From a bacterium (lineage in GTDB: Bacteria; Actinomycetota; Acidimicrobiia; Acidimicrobiales; Bin134), in assembly GCA_026708015.1 (NCBI GenBank), contig JAPOVT010000029.1, positions 62,001 to 126,000 of the forward strand: a DNA stretch of 64,000 bases, written 5' to 3'. This document shows, piece after piece, positions 1-8,561 of the stretch. How positions within the stretch are numbered: position 1 is the first letter of the stretch; the number at the start of each line of letters is the position of its first letter. The notes beneath the pieces are model-generated. The model did no database searches, was not told the DNA's origin, and worked only from the letters and a program-made list of their open reading frames with translations. The position numbers were made by a program, and so were the translations under genes.

Positions 1-1131
1 CAACTCTGCCTAGCCCTGGGAATCGATCCCAGCCATTCACCAGACGTGTTGGCTTCGGCCCTGTCCCAGCGGGGCCTCGCCGTTGCGGGAGATCAAACTG
101 GCATACTCACCTTTGCCGGTGCTCTCTATCTAGTGGAAGAGGTGCAGGCGGCATTCGGCAAGTTCTGCATCGAGGTTTTCCGCTACGGCGAGGGCAGCCG
201 CGAATATGACCGGCGCGAAGTATTCACAGGCACACCCCGTCAGCAGGTGGGCGACGCGGTGGGGTGGATAATCGACGAGATCGGCTTCGACCTCATGGTG
301 GTTCGGACTATTCGCCACGAACTGCCTCGCCTTCCCGTTGATGCGCTGCGCGAGGTGCTGGCCAATGCCGTGGCCCATCGCGACTATCAGCTTTCCGGCG
401 CCGCCATCGAGGTGCATCTGATGCCGCGGGAGTTGGTAGTGGTCTCGCCGGGAGGATTTGCGGGCGGCGTGACCAGCGACAACATCGGCGAGGCGCATTT
501 CGCCCGCAACCCGGCGGTGATCAATGTTTTGAGAGCGTTCGAGCTTGCCGAGGACGCAGGACGGGGAATCGACCTCGTTCGATACGAAATGGCCGCAGCG
601 CTGCGCTTCGAGCCGAGGTTCGAGGAAGCACCCGAGGGTTGGGTGAGGGTGGTGCTGCCGACGGTCGGGCCGGTGACGCCTGAGGAACTGGCCTGGACTT
701 ATGAGGTTGGGGGCGAGCTCGAGATGCATCCCGGTGACCGCCGTGTGCTTGCTGAGGCGCTGAGGGGTGTCGAACTCACCAACACGGCAGTTCGGTCCAT
801 GCTCGATGTCGGGGTGTCCCCGGCCCGCAACACCCTTCAGCGCCTATGCGAGATGGGGTTGTTGGAGCATAGAGGCGAGGGTGCTGGCACCCGCTACCGC
901 TTGGCGTCGGCGGTTCCCGCGCCGCGCGGCCGCCCATTGAGCCGCGAAGAAATGCAGGCGGTTGTCTTGGGTTGGGGAATCGATGGGCCGGTCACCAACT
1001 CGCGAGTGCAAGAGGGATTCGGCGTGTCGCGTTCTGTGGCCTTGGGGCTTTTGCGCAACCTTGTCGAGCAGGGTCGGTTGGTGAAGTCGGGCACCGGGCG
1101 CGGCGCAAAATACACCCTCGCTGAGCCGTAA
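1..1131 (+). CDS. ATP-binding transcriptional regulator of the AlbA_2/RecG-like (COG2865) family, 5' end outside window
   Basis: The frame is open to the first base of the window, so the true start lies upstream; a GTG at 46 is only an internal candidate. The visible part reads like the second half of the AlbA_2-HATPase_c_4 regulators. It has a hydrophobic 'GILTFAGALYLV' segment, then a GHKL-like ATP-binding core with 'REVLANAVAHRDY' (N box, Asn and His) and 'EDAGRGIDLVRYEM' (G box). The C-terminal third (about residues 235-361) carries two predicted winged-helix units ('TNTAVRSMLDVGVSPARNTLQRL' region and 'TNSRVQEGF'). Known members are stress or mobile-element-linked regulators; the target here is unknown. 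The family call is firm, the role is inference. Confidence 0.75.
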   Translation, partial: QLCLALGIDPSHSPDVLASALSQRGLAVAGDQTGILTFAGALYLVEEVQAAFGKFCIEVFRYGEGSREYDRREVFTGTPRQQVGDAVGWIIDEIGFDLMVVRTIRHELPRLPVDALREVLANAVAHRDYQLSGAAIEVHLMPRELVVVSPGGFAGGVTSDNIGEAHFARNPAVINVLRAFELAEDAGRGIDLVRYEMAAALRFEPRFEEAPEGWVRVVLPTVGPVTPEELAWTYEVGGELEMHPGDRRVLAEALRGVELTNTAVRSMLDVGVSPARNTLQRLCEMGLLEHRGEGAGTRYRLASAVPAPRGRPLSREEMQAVVLGWGIDGPVTNSRVQEGFGVSRSVALGLLRNLVEQGRLVKSGTGRGAKYTLAEP

Positions 1132-1158
1132 ACGAGATCCCCGATCCGACCGGCGAGT
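1132..1158 (+). pseudogene. Decayed 3' fragment of a low-molecular-weight phosphatase gene
   Basis: These 27 bases match 2511-2537, inside the phosphatase gene downstream, at 25 of 27 positions. Read in the matching frame they give NEIPDPTGE followed by a stop, against DEIPDPIGES in the intact gene, which is the loop holding the catalytic Asp. The fragment begins right after the stop of the preceding ATPase gene. I read it as the remnant of an older phosphatase copy or as a recombination scar. Confidence 0.6.
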
Positions 1159-1193
1159 AAGTGTCACTGGGGTTCACTACGATTTGGTTCGCA

Positions 1194-1466
1194 ATGGAGC
1201 GACGTAATCCCCCCGGATGCCCCAAAGACACGCCTCAACACATTTGGCGGCGCCAGATGGGCTTGGTCCGTGCCCGCACAGTGCCCGAGCGGCTTGAGGA
1301 ATGGCGGCAGCTCAATGAAGCCGGTGCGGTCATGGAGGAACAGTCGGTGCGCAATCGCCACCCTGAATACAACGACCGCGAGGTCTTCTTGGCCCTCGTC
1401 GTTTCGCGCTATGGCGAGGAGCTTGCCCATGAAGTGTGGCCTGACTCTGTAGGAATAGAACCCTGA
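1194..1466 (+). CDS. Small conserved protein paired with a nucleotidyltransferase
   Basis: About 90 residues from the ATG at 1194; the open frame extends to a GTG at 1161. The protein is charged and helical, with a core 'RHPEYNDREVFLALVVSRYGEEL'. This resembles small proteins I know next to nucleotidyltransferase genes, with the pattern R-HPE-EV-AL-YG. Its TGA overlaps the apparent start region of the nucleotidyltransferase, so the two are probably translationally coupled. It may be the partner of a toxin-antitoxin-like pair; no catalytic motif is visible. Confidence 0.55.
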   Translation: MERRNPPGCPKDTPQHIWRRQMGLVRARTVPERLEEWRQLNEAGAVMEEQSVRNRHPEYNDREVFLALVVSRYGEELAHEVWPDSVGIEP

Positions 1467-2014
1467 TCGAGCTCACTGCCGCGCTGAGGCACACCATTGG
1501 AGCTCTTGATTCCGCAGGTGTGGACTACATCGTGGTCGGTTCGGCGGCGGCGGCGGCTTGGGGGGTAGCTCGAATGACTCGCGACGTGGACATCGTTGTC
1601 CTCTTGGCCTCCGAATCCGCAGAAGCAATGCTCGAAGCATTGCGAGCGAGCGAGGTCTACTTTCCGGAGTCAGATGCTCGTCAGGCATTCGAGTTCGGAG
1701 GGTCCTTCAACATTCTTCACCCGCAAAGCGGGGGAAAGGTCGACGTATTCGCCGTTCCCGCCTCCGATGCCTTCACCCAGTCGCGAATAGCTCGGAAAGT
1801 CCGCACCGAAGTACTCGGCGTAGAAGCATGGATTGCAACACCCGAAGACGTCGTGTTGGCCAAGCTGCGGTGGCGCCTTGAATCGCGCTCTGAAATCCAG
1901 TGGCGAGACTGCGTCGAGATCGCCGCCATCAACGACCTTGACCTCAGTTACATGCGGAGATGGGGATCCAAACTCGGTATAGAAGAAGACTTGGCCGATC
2001 TGCTGGACGGTTGA
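1463..2014 (+). CDS. Nucleotidyltransferase-fold protein (MNT/AbiEii-like)
   Basis: The core has the nucleotidyltransferase signature: 'YIVVGSAAAAAWG', then 'R-T-DVDIVV' with the paired Asp metal ligands, and a third acidic strand 'GKVDVFAV'. A later 'TPEDVVLAKLRW' helix is typical of these proteins. The GTG at 1520 starts inside the first beta-strand, so it is too short. The natural N-terminus (LIELTAALRHTIGALDSAGVDY) begins near a CTG at 1463 that overlaps the upstream stop; this start is inferred. The protein is about 183 residues, close to the family length. It is likely an antitoxin/toxin or defence-type nucleotidyltransferase acting with the preceding small protein. Confidence 0.65.
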   Translation: MIELTAALRHTIGALDSAGVDYIVVGSAAAAAWGVARMTRDVDIVVLLASESAEAMLEALRASEVYFPESDARQAFEFGGSFNILHPQSGGKVDVFAVPASDAFTQSRIARKVRTEVLGVEAWIATPEDVVLAKLRWRLESRSEIQWRDCVEIAAINDLDLSYMRRWGSKLGIEEDLADLLDG

Positions 2015-2050
2015 CCTACAGGTCTGTTGTGCGCTGAGCATAGAAAGCCA

Positions 2051-2614
2051 GTGGTGTGGCTCTTACACTCCAACGCCATCAAGGTTCTGTTTGTCTGCAC
2101 GGGAAACATCTGCCGTTCGCCGATGGCCGAGGTGCTGTTTGCCCATCTGGCCCCCGACGTGGAGGTGGGCTCGGCCGGGACTATGGACTGGAGCGGGCAG
2201 CCCGCCCACGAGTACGCCATAGCCGCCATGGCCGAGCGGGGACTGGACTTGTCGACCCACCGCAGCCGCCGCCTCTCGAAGTATCTGGTGGACGAGTCCG
2301 ATCTCATAGTCGCCATGACTCGCAACCACGGTTGGGCGGTGGAGGCCCGCAGCGAAACCAAGGCGGCCGCCACCTTTCTGCCCGCTGAGCTGAGTCGTCT
2401 CGCCGACCAGGTGGGCGATCGCAATGGCGCCGATGCCCAAGCCTGGATAGGTCGGCTGCACACCTTGCGCGATACCCAAGCCAACGCCCGTTTCATCGGC
2501 CGAGCTGCTGACGAGATCCCCGATCCCATCGGCGAGTCTTTAGCCTACTTTCGGGTTATTGCCGACCGTTTGGAACGGGAGCTTTCCCCCGCCGCCGCCC
2601 GATTGCAGACCTAG
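2051..2614 (+). CDS. Low-molecular-weight protein-tyrosine phosphatase
   Basis: The P-loop 'VCTGNICRSPMAE' (C-x4-C-R-S, catalytic Cys and Arg) lies near the N-terminus, followed by 'SAGT' and 'GLDLSTHRSRRLS', all typical of LMW-PTP/ArsC-fold enzymes. The C-terminal acid loop reads 'EIPDPIGES', where the family has DP(Y/F); the general-acid Asp is kept. I prefer the GTG at 2051, preceded by GAAAG; a TTG at 2027 is also in frame. Length is about 187 residues, slightly long for the family (about 150-160). It would dephosphorylate protein tyrosines, or arginines as in YwlE-like enzymes, in the cytoplasm. Confidence 0.85.
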   Translation: MVWLLHSNAIKVLFVCTGNICRSPMAEVLFAHLAPDVEVGSAGTMDWSGQPAHEYAIAAMAERGLDLSTHRSRRLSKYLVDESDLIVAMTRNHGWAVEARSETKAAATFLPAELSRLADQVGDRNGADAQAWIGRLHTLRDTQANARFIGRAADEIPDPIGESLAYFRVIADRLERELSPAAARLQT

Positions 2615-2627
2615 GCGGGGCGACACT

Positions 2628-2657
2628 TTGCGCTATCTCTCGATAAATCCCTAAAGT
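2628..2657 (+). promoter_or_regulatory. Candidate sigma-70-type promoter for the first ABC cassette
   Basis: TTGCGC (2628-2633) and TAAAGT (2652-2657) are separated by 18 bp, 56 bases before the lipoprotein ATG. The paralogous cassette at 19043 has a similar pair, TTGCCC and TAGAGT, with 17 bp spacing. This is pattern reading only. Confidence 0.35.
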
Positions 2658-2713
2658 CTGACAACTTGCAGTTGGTTGAGGCCCGGCTGCTCAAAGCCAA
2701 ACCCGAGGGGGTC

Positions 2714-4564
2714 ATGCTCATGAAATCGCGTTGGTTGAAGCTTCTTGCCGTCCTGATGGCGCTGACAGTATTCGCTGTCTCCTGCGGCAACGATGACGAC
2801 GACGGAGTCACCACTGGGGCTGCTACGCCCGCTCCGGCAGAGGAGCCTGGAGAAGAAGCTCCTGCCGAAGAGGCCCCCGCCGAAGAGGCTCCCGCTGAGG
2901 AGGCCCCGGCTGAGCAGGCCCCGGCCGATGAGCCAGAAGATGAGCCGGTGGTGACCATCGAGGAGTCCGAAGAGGTGGAAGAGGAAGAAACAGGTGGAGT
3001 GCCCACCGGCAACACCGGGTACATCCCTGGTGAAATCCTCACCACCGAATGCTCAGACGGGCGGCCGACTGGCGGCAACCTCACTATCGGCATGTTCGGT
3101 GAGATCGTCGGATGGGACCCCACCTTGATCCAGGGCGGGGCCTCGCTGGGTGGCACGCAGATGATCTCCATCTACGGAGCGCTGTTCTACGAGGACTTCG
3201 CCACTGGCCAGCTGATTCCCGGCCTGGCCGAGAGCATCTCCACTGAAGACAATGAGGTGTTCACGCTGAAGCTGCGCGAGGGCGTCAACTTCACCGACGG
3301 CACCCCGTTGGATGTAGACGCACTGATCTGGAACATCGAGCACCACCAGAATCCTGACATCGGGTCGCAGTCGCGGGCTCAGGCCGATCTGATCGCTTCG
3401 TGGGAGAAGATCGACGACTACACCATTGAGCTCACTGCCACCAGCAAGAACGCGGTGTTTGCGCAGATCTTCGCCTCCCGTATGGCGTGGATGATGTCGC
3501 CCACCACGTATCAGGCTGGTCAGGATCCAGAAACCGGCCTCAATTCCGACGTCAACATCAATCCGCAGGGCGTGGGCGCAGGTCCGTTCATGCTTGAGTC
3601 GTGGGTCCAAGACGACCAAGCCGTTGTGGTGCGCAACCCGGATTACTTCCGTGAGGGTTGCCCCTATCTGGACAGCGTGACCTTCAAGCCCATCATCGAG
3701 CCGCCGCAGCGCTACAACGCGTTCAACGCTGGCGATCTCGACATTGGCTACGACCGCCATCCCCAGAACCTCCAAGACGCCATCGCCAAGGGCGTCAACA
3801 CCACCTCCCGAGTCGACAACCACGGCGGATACTGGATGCTCAACAACGTGAAAGAGCCGTTCAACATCCGGGAGTGCCGGGTGGCTGTGGCCCACGCCAT
3901 CGACTACGAAACCATCAACGAGATTGTGTTCGACGGCCTCAACAACATGATCCGCAGTTTGATGAGGCCGGGCTCTCCGTGGACCGATCCCGAAGCAGTG
4001 CTGCCGGGCTTTGACCAGGACGCGTCGGTTGCCGCGCTCGAAGAGTGTGAAGCGCAACTGGGCGGTCCGCTGGAGTTCCAGACCTACTGCACCACCTCAC
4101 CGGAGAACGTGCTCCAAACGGAGACCTTGGTCTCCATGTGGAGCGCGGTTGGCATCTCCGCCACCGCCAACTGCGTGGAGGTCGGCGAGATGGTCGGTGC
4201 CGTGTTCGGCGGCGAATCAGTGGCCAACCCGTGGGCCATCCCCGTGGGCGACCCCGACTACATGTACGACGTGTACTTCGGCGATTCCACCGAGGACGGC
4301 GTGTGCGGTCCCAACGTCTCATCCCGCAACTGGGCCAAGGCGTGCTATCCGGAATTTGACGCCTCGCTCAAGCAGGGCCGTGAAGGCGTCACCTTCGAGG
4401 AGCGCTACGAGGGCTACAGCCGCTTCCAGCGCGAATTCGCCTATCAGGTCCCGGTCATCGTGACTAGCAAGGGCGAGGTCGGCTACTACTGGACCGACGA
4501 GGTTTCGGGCATATTCCAGACCGACGCCGGCATCATTCTCTTGGAATTCACCGCTAAGGGTTAG
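2714..4564 (+). CDS. Peptide/nickel-type ABC transporter substrate-binding lipoprotein (SBP family 5)
   Basis: I chose the ATG at 2714, preceded by GAGGGGG; the frame continues upstream to 2666 without signal-peptide character. A lipoprotein signal peptide ends at 'FAVSC' (Cys24). A long acidic, Ala/Pro-rich tether follows, with repeated EEAPA units (about residues 35-90). The SBP_bac_5 fold begins near 'GGNLTIGMFGEIVGWDPT' and continues through 'TLKLREGVNFTDGTPLDVDALIWNIE', 'NIRECRVAVAHAIDYETIN' and a C-terminal 'EERYEGYSRFQREFAYQVPVIVTSKG'. It would capture an oligopeptide-like or other small solute outside the membrane for the two permeases downstream. The tether and signal start (CGNDDDDGVTTG) are shared with the paralogue at 19043. 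Confidence 0.9.
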   Translation: MLMKSRWLKLLAVLMALTVFAVSCGNDDDDGVTTGAATPAPAEEPGEEAPAEEAPAEEAPAEEAPAEQAPADEPEDEPVVTIEESEEVEEEETGGVPTGNTGYIPGEILTTECSDGRPTGGNLTIGMFGEIVGWDPTLIQGGASLGGTQMISIYGALFYEDFATGQLIPGLAESISTEDNEVFTLKLREGVNFTDGTPLDVDALIWNIEHHQNPDIGSQSRAQADLIASWEKIDDYTIELTATSKNAVFAQIFASRMAWMMSPTTYQAGQDPETGLNSDVNINPQGVGAGPFMLESWVQDDQAVVVRNPDYFREGCPYLDSVTFKPIIEPPQRYNAFNAGDLDIGYDRHPQNLQDAIAKGVNTTSRVDNHGGYWMLNNVKEPFNIRECRVAVAHAIDYETINEIVFDGLNNMIRSLMRPGSPWTDPEAVLPGFDQDASVAALEECEAQLGGPLEFQTYCTTSPENVLQTETLVSMWSAVGISATANCVEVGEMVGAVFGGESVANPWAIPVGDPDYMYDVYFGDSTEDGVCGPNVSSRNWAKACYPEFDASLKQGREGVTFEERYEGYSRFQREFAYQVPVIVTSKGEVGYYWTDEVSGIFQTDAGIILLEFTAKG

Positions 4565-4582
4565 CCAAGAAACTCATCTGAG

Positions 4583-4621
4583 AACGAGGGGGTGGGCACG
4601 GTCCGTGCCCACCCCCTCGTT
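4583..4621 (+). terminator. Long perfect hairpin between lipoprotein and permease genes
   Basis: Two 19-nt perfectly complementary arms (AACGAGGGGGTGGGCACGG and its complement) are separated by a single T, so the tip must open to form a small loop. No U-run follows. The hairpin lies 19 bases after the lipoprotein stop and before the permease pair. It could be an intrinsic-type terminator or an mRNA 3'-stabiliser giving more binding protein than permease, as in many SBP operons. Confidence 0.75.
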
Positions 4622-4676
4622 CTATGGGGCATCATCTATGGGGCCCGCGCTGAGACGTAGGGGGAGGTGACAGCAG

Positions 4677-5630
4677 TTGAAGACCATTGGTCGCACCATC
4701 ATCCGAATCATTCCGGTGCTGATCCTGGTGAGCTTCTTCTCCTCCTTTTATGTGGAGCTGCTGCCCGGTGATCCCACCATTCGACTACTGGGCCAAGAGC
4801 GGGCCCAGGAGCCTGCCGCCCGGGAGTTGGTCAACCGGGAGCTTCGGCTCGATGAAAACGTCATCGTGCGCTACGGCAAGTGGCTGGGGGATGCGCTTAC
4901 CGGTGATTTGGGCGAGTCGGTAAGAACCCATGGCCTGAAAGTTTCCGATACCATTCGACAGCGGCTACCCATCACCCTGGAACTGACAGTGGTGGCCCAG
5001 GCTCTGGCGCTGATTCTGGCTATTCCGCTGGGGGTGTATGCCGCCTATCGGGCGGGACGCAGAGTGGATAGAGCGTTGAACGCGGCATCATTTGCCGCTA
5101 TCTCCTTGCCTCAATTCCTGGTGGGCATCCTTTTGATCTTCATCCTGTTCAATCAGCTCGACCTGTTGCCGCCCCAAGGGTGGACCCGGCTTACTGAATG
5201 GGACTGGTGGGACCATTCCCGCCGCTTGATCATGCCGGTGGTCGCGTTATCTCTGACTGAGATTGCCGTGTTCCAGCGGCTGTTGCGGGCCGACATGATG
5301 GCCACCCTGCAAAACGACTTCGTGCTGACGGCCCGGGCCAAGGGCATGTCGCCCACCCATGTGTTGTTCCGCCATGCCCTGCGACCGTCGTCGTTCTCAC
5401 TCATCACTTTGGCGGGAGTGAGCACGGGCCGGCTCATCGGTGGCACCGTCATCATCGAAGTGCTGTTCCAGCTCCCGGGGATGGGGCTCAAGATGGTCGA
5501 CTCCATTACCGGCAATGACTTGGTCGTGCTGCAAGGTCTGGTGCTGGTGGTGGCGGTGGCCTACATCATGTTGAACATGCTGGTGGAGATCACCTACGCC
5601 CTGCTTGATCCGAGGATTCGACGTGGCTGA
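4677..5630 (+). CDS. ABC transporter permease, DppB/OppB type
   Basis: The start is a TTG with a strong Shine-Dalgarno GGAGGTGA six bases upstream. The first membrane helix (about residues 5-25) leads to 'ELLPGDPTIRLLGQE', the standard DppB N-terminal motif. The binding-protein-dependent transport domain has several TM segments. The EAA loop 'DFVLTARAKGMSPTHVLFRHALRP' would dock an ATPase. The C-terminus 'LLDPRIRRG' is typical. Length (317) is normal. It would form the transmembrane channel with the next gene. No ATPase gene is present in the window. Confidence 0.92.
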   Translation: MKTIGRTIIRIIPVLILVSFFSSFYVELLPGDPTIRLLGQERAQEPAARELVNRELRLDENVIVRYGKWLGDALTGDLGESVRTHGLKVSDTIRQRLPITLELTVVAQALALILAIPLGVYAAYRAGRRVDRALNAASFAAISLPQFLVGILLIFILFNQLDLLPPQGWTRLTEWDWWDHSRRLIMPVVALSLTEIAVFQRLLRADMMATLQNDFVLTARAKGMSPTHVLFRHALRPSSFSLITLAGVSTGRLIGGTVIIEVLFQLPGMGLKMVDSITGNDLVVLQGLVLVVAVAYIMLNMLVEITYALLDPRIRRG

Positions 5631-6690
5631 CATCACTGGCGTCGTCACCGAGCCTGTGGTCCAGGAAGTGGTAGATCCCGAGCGAGGTCGCCGCGCCCGC
5701 CTCGCCAGGGAAGGAAGTGCCCGACTGGTCATCGGGGCGGCCATGCTGCTGGTACAGCTCTTGGTTACCTACGACGGCGCTACCTGGCTTCAGGTAATCC
5801 TCGCGCTGAGCGGGATTTACGGCATCCTCACCGGGGTAGGGCAGCTGATTCGAGCGATTTTTGGATCACGCGTCGACCCGACCGTATGGATATCGATGGC
5901 TTGGCTGTTCATCTTGGTGCTTTTTGTGCTCTTGCAACTGGGCGGACTGTTCAACAGCTTGGAGGCCGACTTCGGGGATCGGGAGCGGCCCCCGTCGTTC
6001 ACCACCGACGAGCCGCTGGGCACCGATCGGTTGGGCAAGAGCGTCATGAACCAGAGCATCCGGGGGGCGAGAATCTCCCTGATCGTGGGCCTGGGCGCAG
6101 TGGGCATCGGCTTGGCGGTGGGGTCGGTTATCGGGATGTCCGCGGGCTACTTCCGAGGGGCAACCGAGGGAACCTTCAACATAATTACCGACGCCGTTTT
6201 GGCCTTCCCCGCCCTGATCTTGCTGTTTTCGATTGTGGCGATCTTCGGGGGCAGCGTTCTGGTGATCACGCTCGCGCTATCGGTATTGAGCATCCCCACT
6301 ATGGGACGACTGTCGCGCGCCAACACATTGACGTTCGCGGCTCGGGAGTTTGTTACCGCGGCCAAGGCCATGGGAGCGTCCAACGGCCGCATTCTGTTCC
6401 GGGAGATCATGCCCAACGTGGCTCTGCCGTTGGCCTCCTACGCCTTCATCGTCGTGGCCGTGGTGATCGTGGCCGAGACTTCGTTGGCCTTCTTGGGGGT
6501 GGGCATCGATCCCATCAGCACGCCCACGTGGGGCAACATGATCCAAGAGGGCCGCGACCCGAATCTGCTGGAAAAGGCGCCCCACATCGTGTTCGTGCCC
6601 GGAGTGATGATGTTCCTCACCGTGCTGTCGCTGAACCGCATCGGAGAATCGCTCCGAGCCCTCTGGGACCCCCGCGAAGCCAAGCTGTAA
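5623..6690 (+). CDS. ABC transporter permease, DppC/OppC type
   Basis: I chose the GTG at 5623, which overlaps the upstream stop by 8 bp; the frame also holds a TTG at 5605. After a non-conserved N-terminus with two or three extra hydrophobic segments (about residues 30-115), the usual DppC core begins: 'EPLGTDRLGKSVMNQSIRGARISLIVG'. It continues with 'FVTAAKAMGASNGRILFREIMPNV' (EAA loop) and ends 'DPREAKL'. At about 355 residues it is longer than classic DppC (about 300) because of the extra N-terminal helices. The second-cassette permease at 22072 has the same design. It pairs with the preceding permease. Confidence 0.92.
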   Translation: MADITGVVTEPVVQEVVDPERGRRARLAREGSARLVIGAAMLLVQLLVTYDGATWLQVILALSGIYGILTGVGQLIRAIFGSRVDPTVWISMAWLFILVLFVLLQLGGLFNSLEADFGDRERPPSFTTDEPLGTDRLGKSVMNQSIRGARISLIVGLGAVGIGLAVGSVIGMSAGYFRGATEGTFNIITDAVLAFPALILLFSIVAIFGGSVLVITLALSVLSIPTMGRLSRANTLTFAAREFVTAAKAMGASNGRILFREIMPNVALPLASYAFIVVAVVIVAETSLAFLGVGIDPISTPTWGNMIQEGRDPNLLEKAPHIVFVPGVMMFLTVLSLNRIGESLRALWDPREAKL

Positions 6691-6775
6691 TTAAGATCAG
6701 CCATTCGCGTTAGTTTTTTCTGGTGCGAATCCACGCGGCCGACCAAATCCACGCGGTCTCCCGAATCCATCGACC

Positions 6776-8542
6776 ATGAGCGACGCCATTCGATACGAGG
6801 CCGATGAGCACTGCCCTCCGGGTATTGCGGCCATAGCCGGGCTTCAGGGGGTGGTGCTGGCGCTGGCGCCGATCGTGTCGATTGTGATCGTCACCGCCCG
6901 AGCGGGAGGCCAAGACGCCGGTTACTTCTCATGGGCGCTGTTCGCGGCGCTGATCATTGCTGGCGCGTTAACCGCCTTGCAGGCCACCCGGTTCCAGAGG
7001 TTTGGCGCTGGCCACATCCTGATCATGGGCCCGACCCCGAACTACATCGCCATCTCGGTGTTGGCGCTGGCCGAAGGCGGTCCGGAGTTGCTGGCCAGCC
7101 TCACCGTGGTGGCTTCGGTGTTCTATCTCGTGCTGGCCTTTTGGCTGCCGTTCTTGCGCCGCGTTGTCACCCCGGTGGTCACCGGCACGGTGCTGATGCT
7201 GATCGCCGCCACCATCTTGCCGGTGGCGCTGGATCGATTGGACGACATTCCCTCCGATGCGCCTGAAGCCGCCGGGCCGACGATCGCCTTGGTGACGCTG
7301 GTGGTTTCCACCCTGCTCTTCTTGCGGGCTTCAGGAGTGTGGCGGTTGTGGTCGCCCCTCATCGGGATCGTCATCGGCAGCGTGGTCGCCGCGCTGTTCG
7401 GTGCTTATGAGATCAGTTCGGTGGCCGATGCGGCCTGGGTGGGGATTCCCGAAGGAAGCGGATTCCCCGGGTTCGACCTCACCCCGGGAGCGAGCTTCTG
7501 GTCGCTTCTGCCCGCGTTTGTGGTGGTGGTGCTGGCCGGCGGGGTCAAGAATGTCAGCGACAGCGTCGCCATCCAGCAGGTCTCGTGGCGCCGGCCCCGG
7601 GTTCCCGACTTCCGGCTGGTTCAGGGCTCGCTCAACACCAACGGGCTCGGCATCCTGGCCGCCGGCATTTTCGGGACTCCCCCCAACTCTGTCTATTCGG
7701 GAACCAGCGTGTCGCTCATCGGCTTTACCGGCGTGGCCGCTCGCCGCATCGGCTATGTAATCGGCGGCACCCTGTTGACGCTGGCCTTTCTACCCAAGCT
7801 GACCGCGTTCTTGCTCACCCTTCCCAGTCCGGTCATGGTCGCCTACATCCTGACGGCCATCGCCCTGCTCTTCGTGAGCGGTGTCCGCACCGTCGTGCAG
7901 GACGGACTGGATGCCCAAAAGGCCCTGGTGGTGGGACTGTCGTTCTCGCTGGGCATAGGAATCGACAACCAGACCATCTTCGCCGACCTGCTGGGCCACA
8001 AGTGGGGCCTGCTGCTCGACAATGGCATGCTCGTCGGAGCGCTGGCGGCGGTGTTGATGACCGTGTTCTTGGACCTGACCAGCCCTCAGCGGCGCAGCCG
8101 CTTGGAGGTCGAGCTCAGCGTGTCGTCTCTGCCGGAGATTGATCGGTTCCTGCAAGGAATAGCTGTTCAGAACCAATGGGACGAGGCTTCCACCCAGAGG
8201 CTGTGCTCAGCCGGCGAAGAGGCATTGCTGAGCTTGGTGCTACCCGATGAGACCGGAGAGGAACTGATCGTGAGCCTTGTCGAGGTTGATCAGCCCTATG
8301 AAGATCAACCTCGTCTCATCATCCAAGCCCGCCCCGAAGCCGGCATGGTGGAGATGGAGTTCCTCGCGGTGATCGACGCAGAGAATCTCGAGGACCGCTT
8401 GGCGTCATTGAGCGAGGAGGCCGAGGGTGCGAAGGAAGGCGAGATATCGCTTCGCCTGCTTCGGCACTACGCCTCATCCGTCCACCATCAGAAATACCAC
8501 GGTTTAGATATCGTTACAGTGCAGGTCAGAGGCTCTGCCTAG
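6776..8542 (+). CDS. NCS2/NAT-family-like permease with a C-terminal HATPase-like domain
   Basis: Residues 1-440 are hydrophobic with about 12-14 predicted TM segments and resemble uracil/xanthine permeases ('GAGHILIMGPTPNYIAISVLALAEGG', 'GIFGTPPNSVYSGTSVSLIGFTGVAARR'). The NAT signature is altered: the usual E/Q-N-x-G position after 'YS' reads GTSVS, and the TM8 acidic motif reads 'NVSDSVAIQQ'. Residues about 445-588 are soluble and match the RsbW/HATPase_c_2 layout: an opening helix, 'AGEEALLSLV' (N-box-like) and a final 'ISLRLLRHYASSVHH' stretch. The key Asn and Gly residues look degraded. The stop lies 19 bp before the PKS start, so co-transcription is likely. Substrate unknown. Confidence 0.7.
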   Translation: MSDAIRYEADEHCPPGIAAIAGLQGVVLALAPIVSIVIVTARAGGQDAGYFSWALFAALIIAGALTALQATRFQRFGAGHILIMGPTPNYIAISVLALAEGGPELLASLTVVASVFYLVLAFWLPFLRRVVTPVVTGTVLMLIAATILPVALDRLDDIPSDAPEAAGPTIALVTLVVSTLLFLRASGVWRLWSPLIGIVIGSVVAALFGAYEISSVADAAWVGIPEGSGFPGFDLTPGASFWSLLPAFVVVVLAGGVKNVSDSVAIQQVSWRRPRVPDFRLVQGSLNTNGLGILAAGIFGTPPNSVYSGTSVSLIGFTGVAARRIGYVIGGTLLTLAFLPKLTAFLLTLPSPVMVAYILTAIALLFVSGVRTVVQDGLDAQKALVVGLSFSLGIGIDNQTIFADLLGHKWGLLLDNGMLVGALAAVLMTVFLDLTSPQRRSRLEVELSVSSLPEIDRFLQGIAVQNQWDEASTQRLCSAGEEALLSLVLPDETGEELIVSLVEVDQPYEDQPRLIIQARPEAGMVEMEFLAVIDAENLEDRLASLSEEAEGAKEGEISLRLLRHYASSVHHQKYHGLDIVTVQVRGSA

Positions 8543-8561
8543 TCTTGTCAAAGGAGAATGC

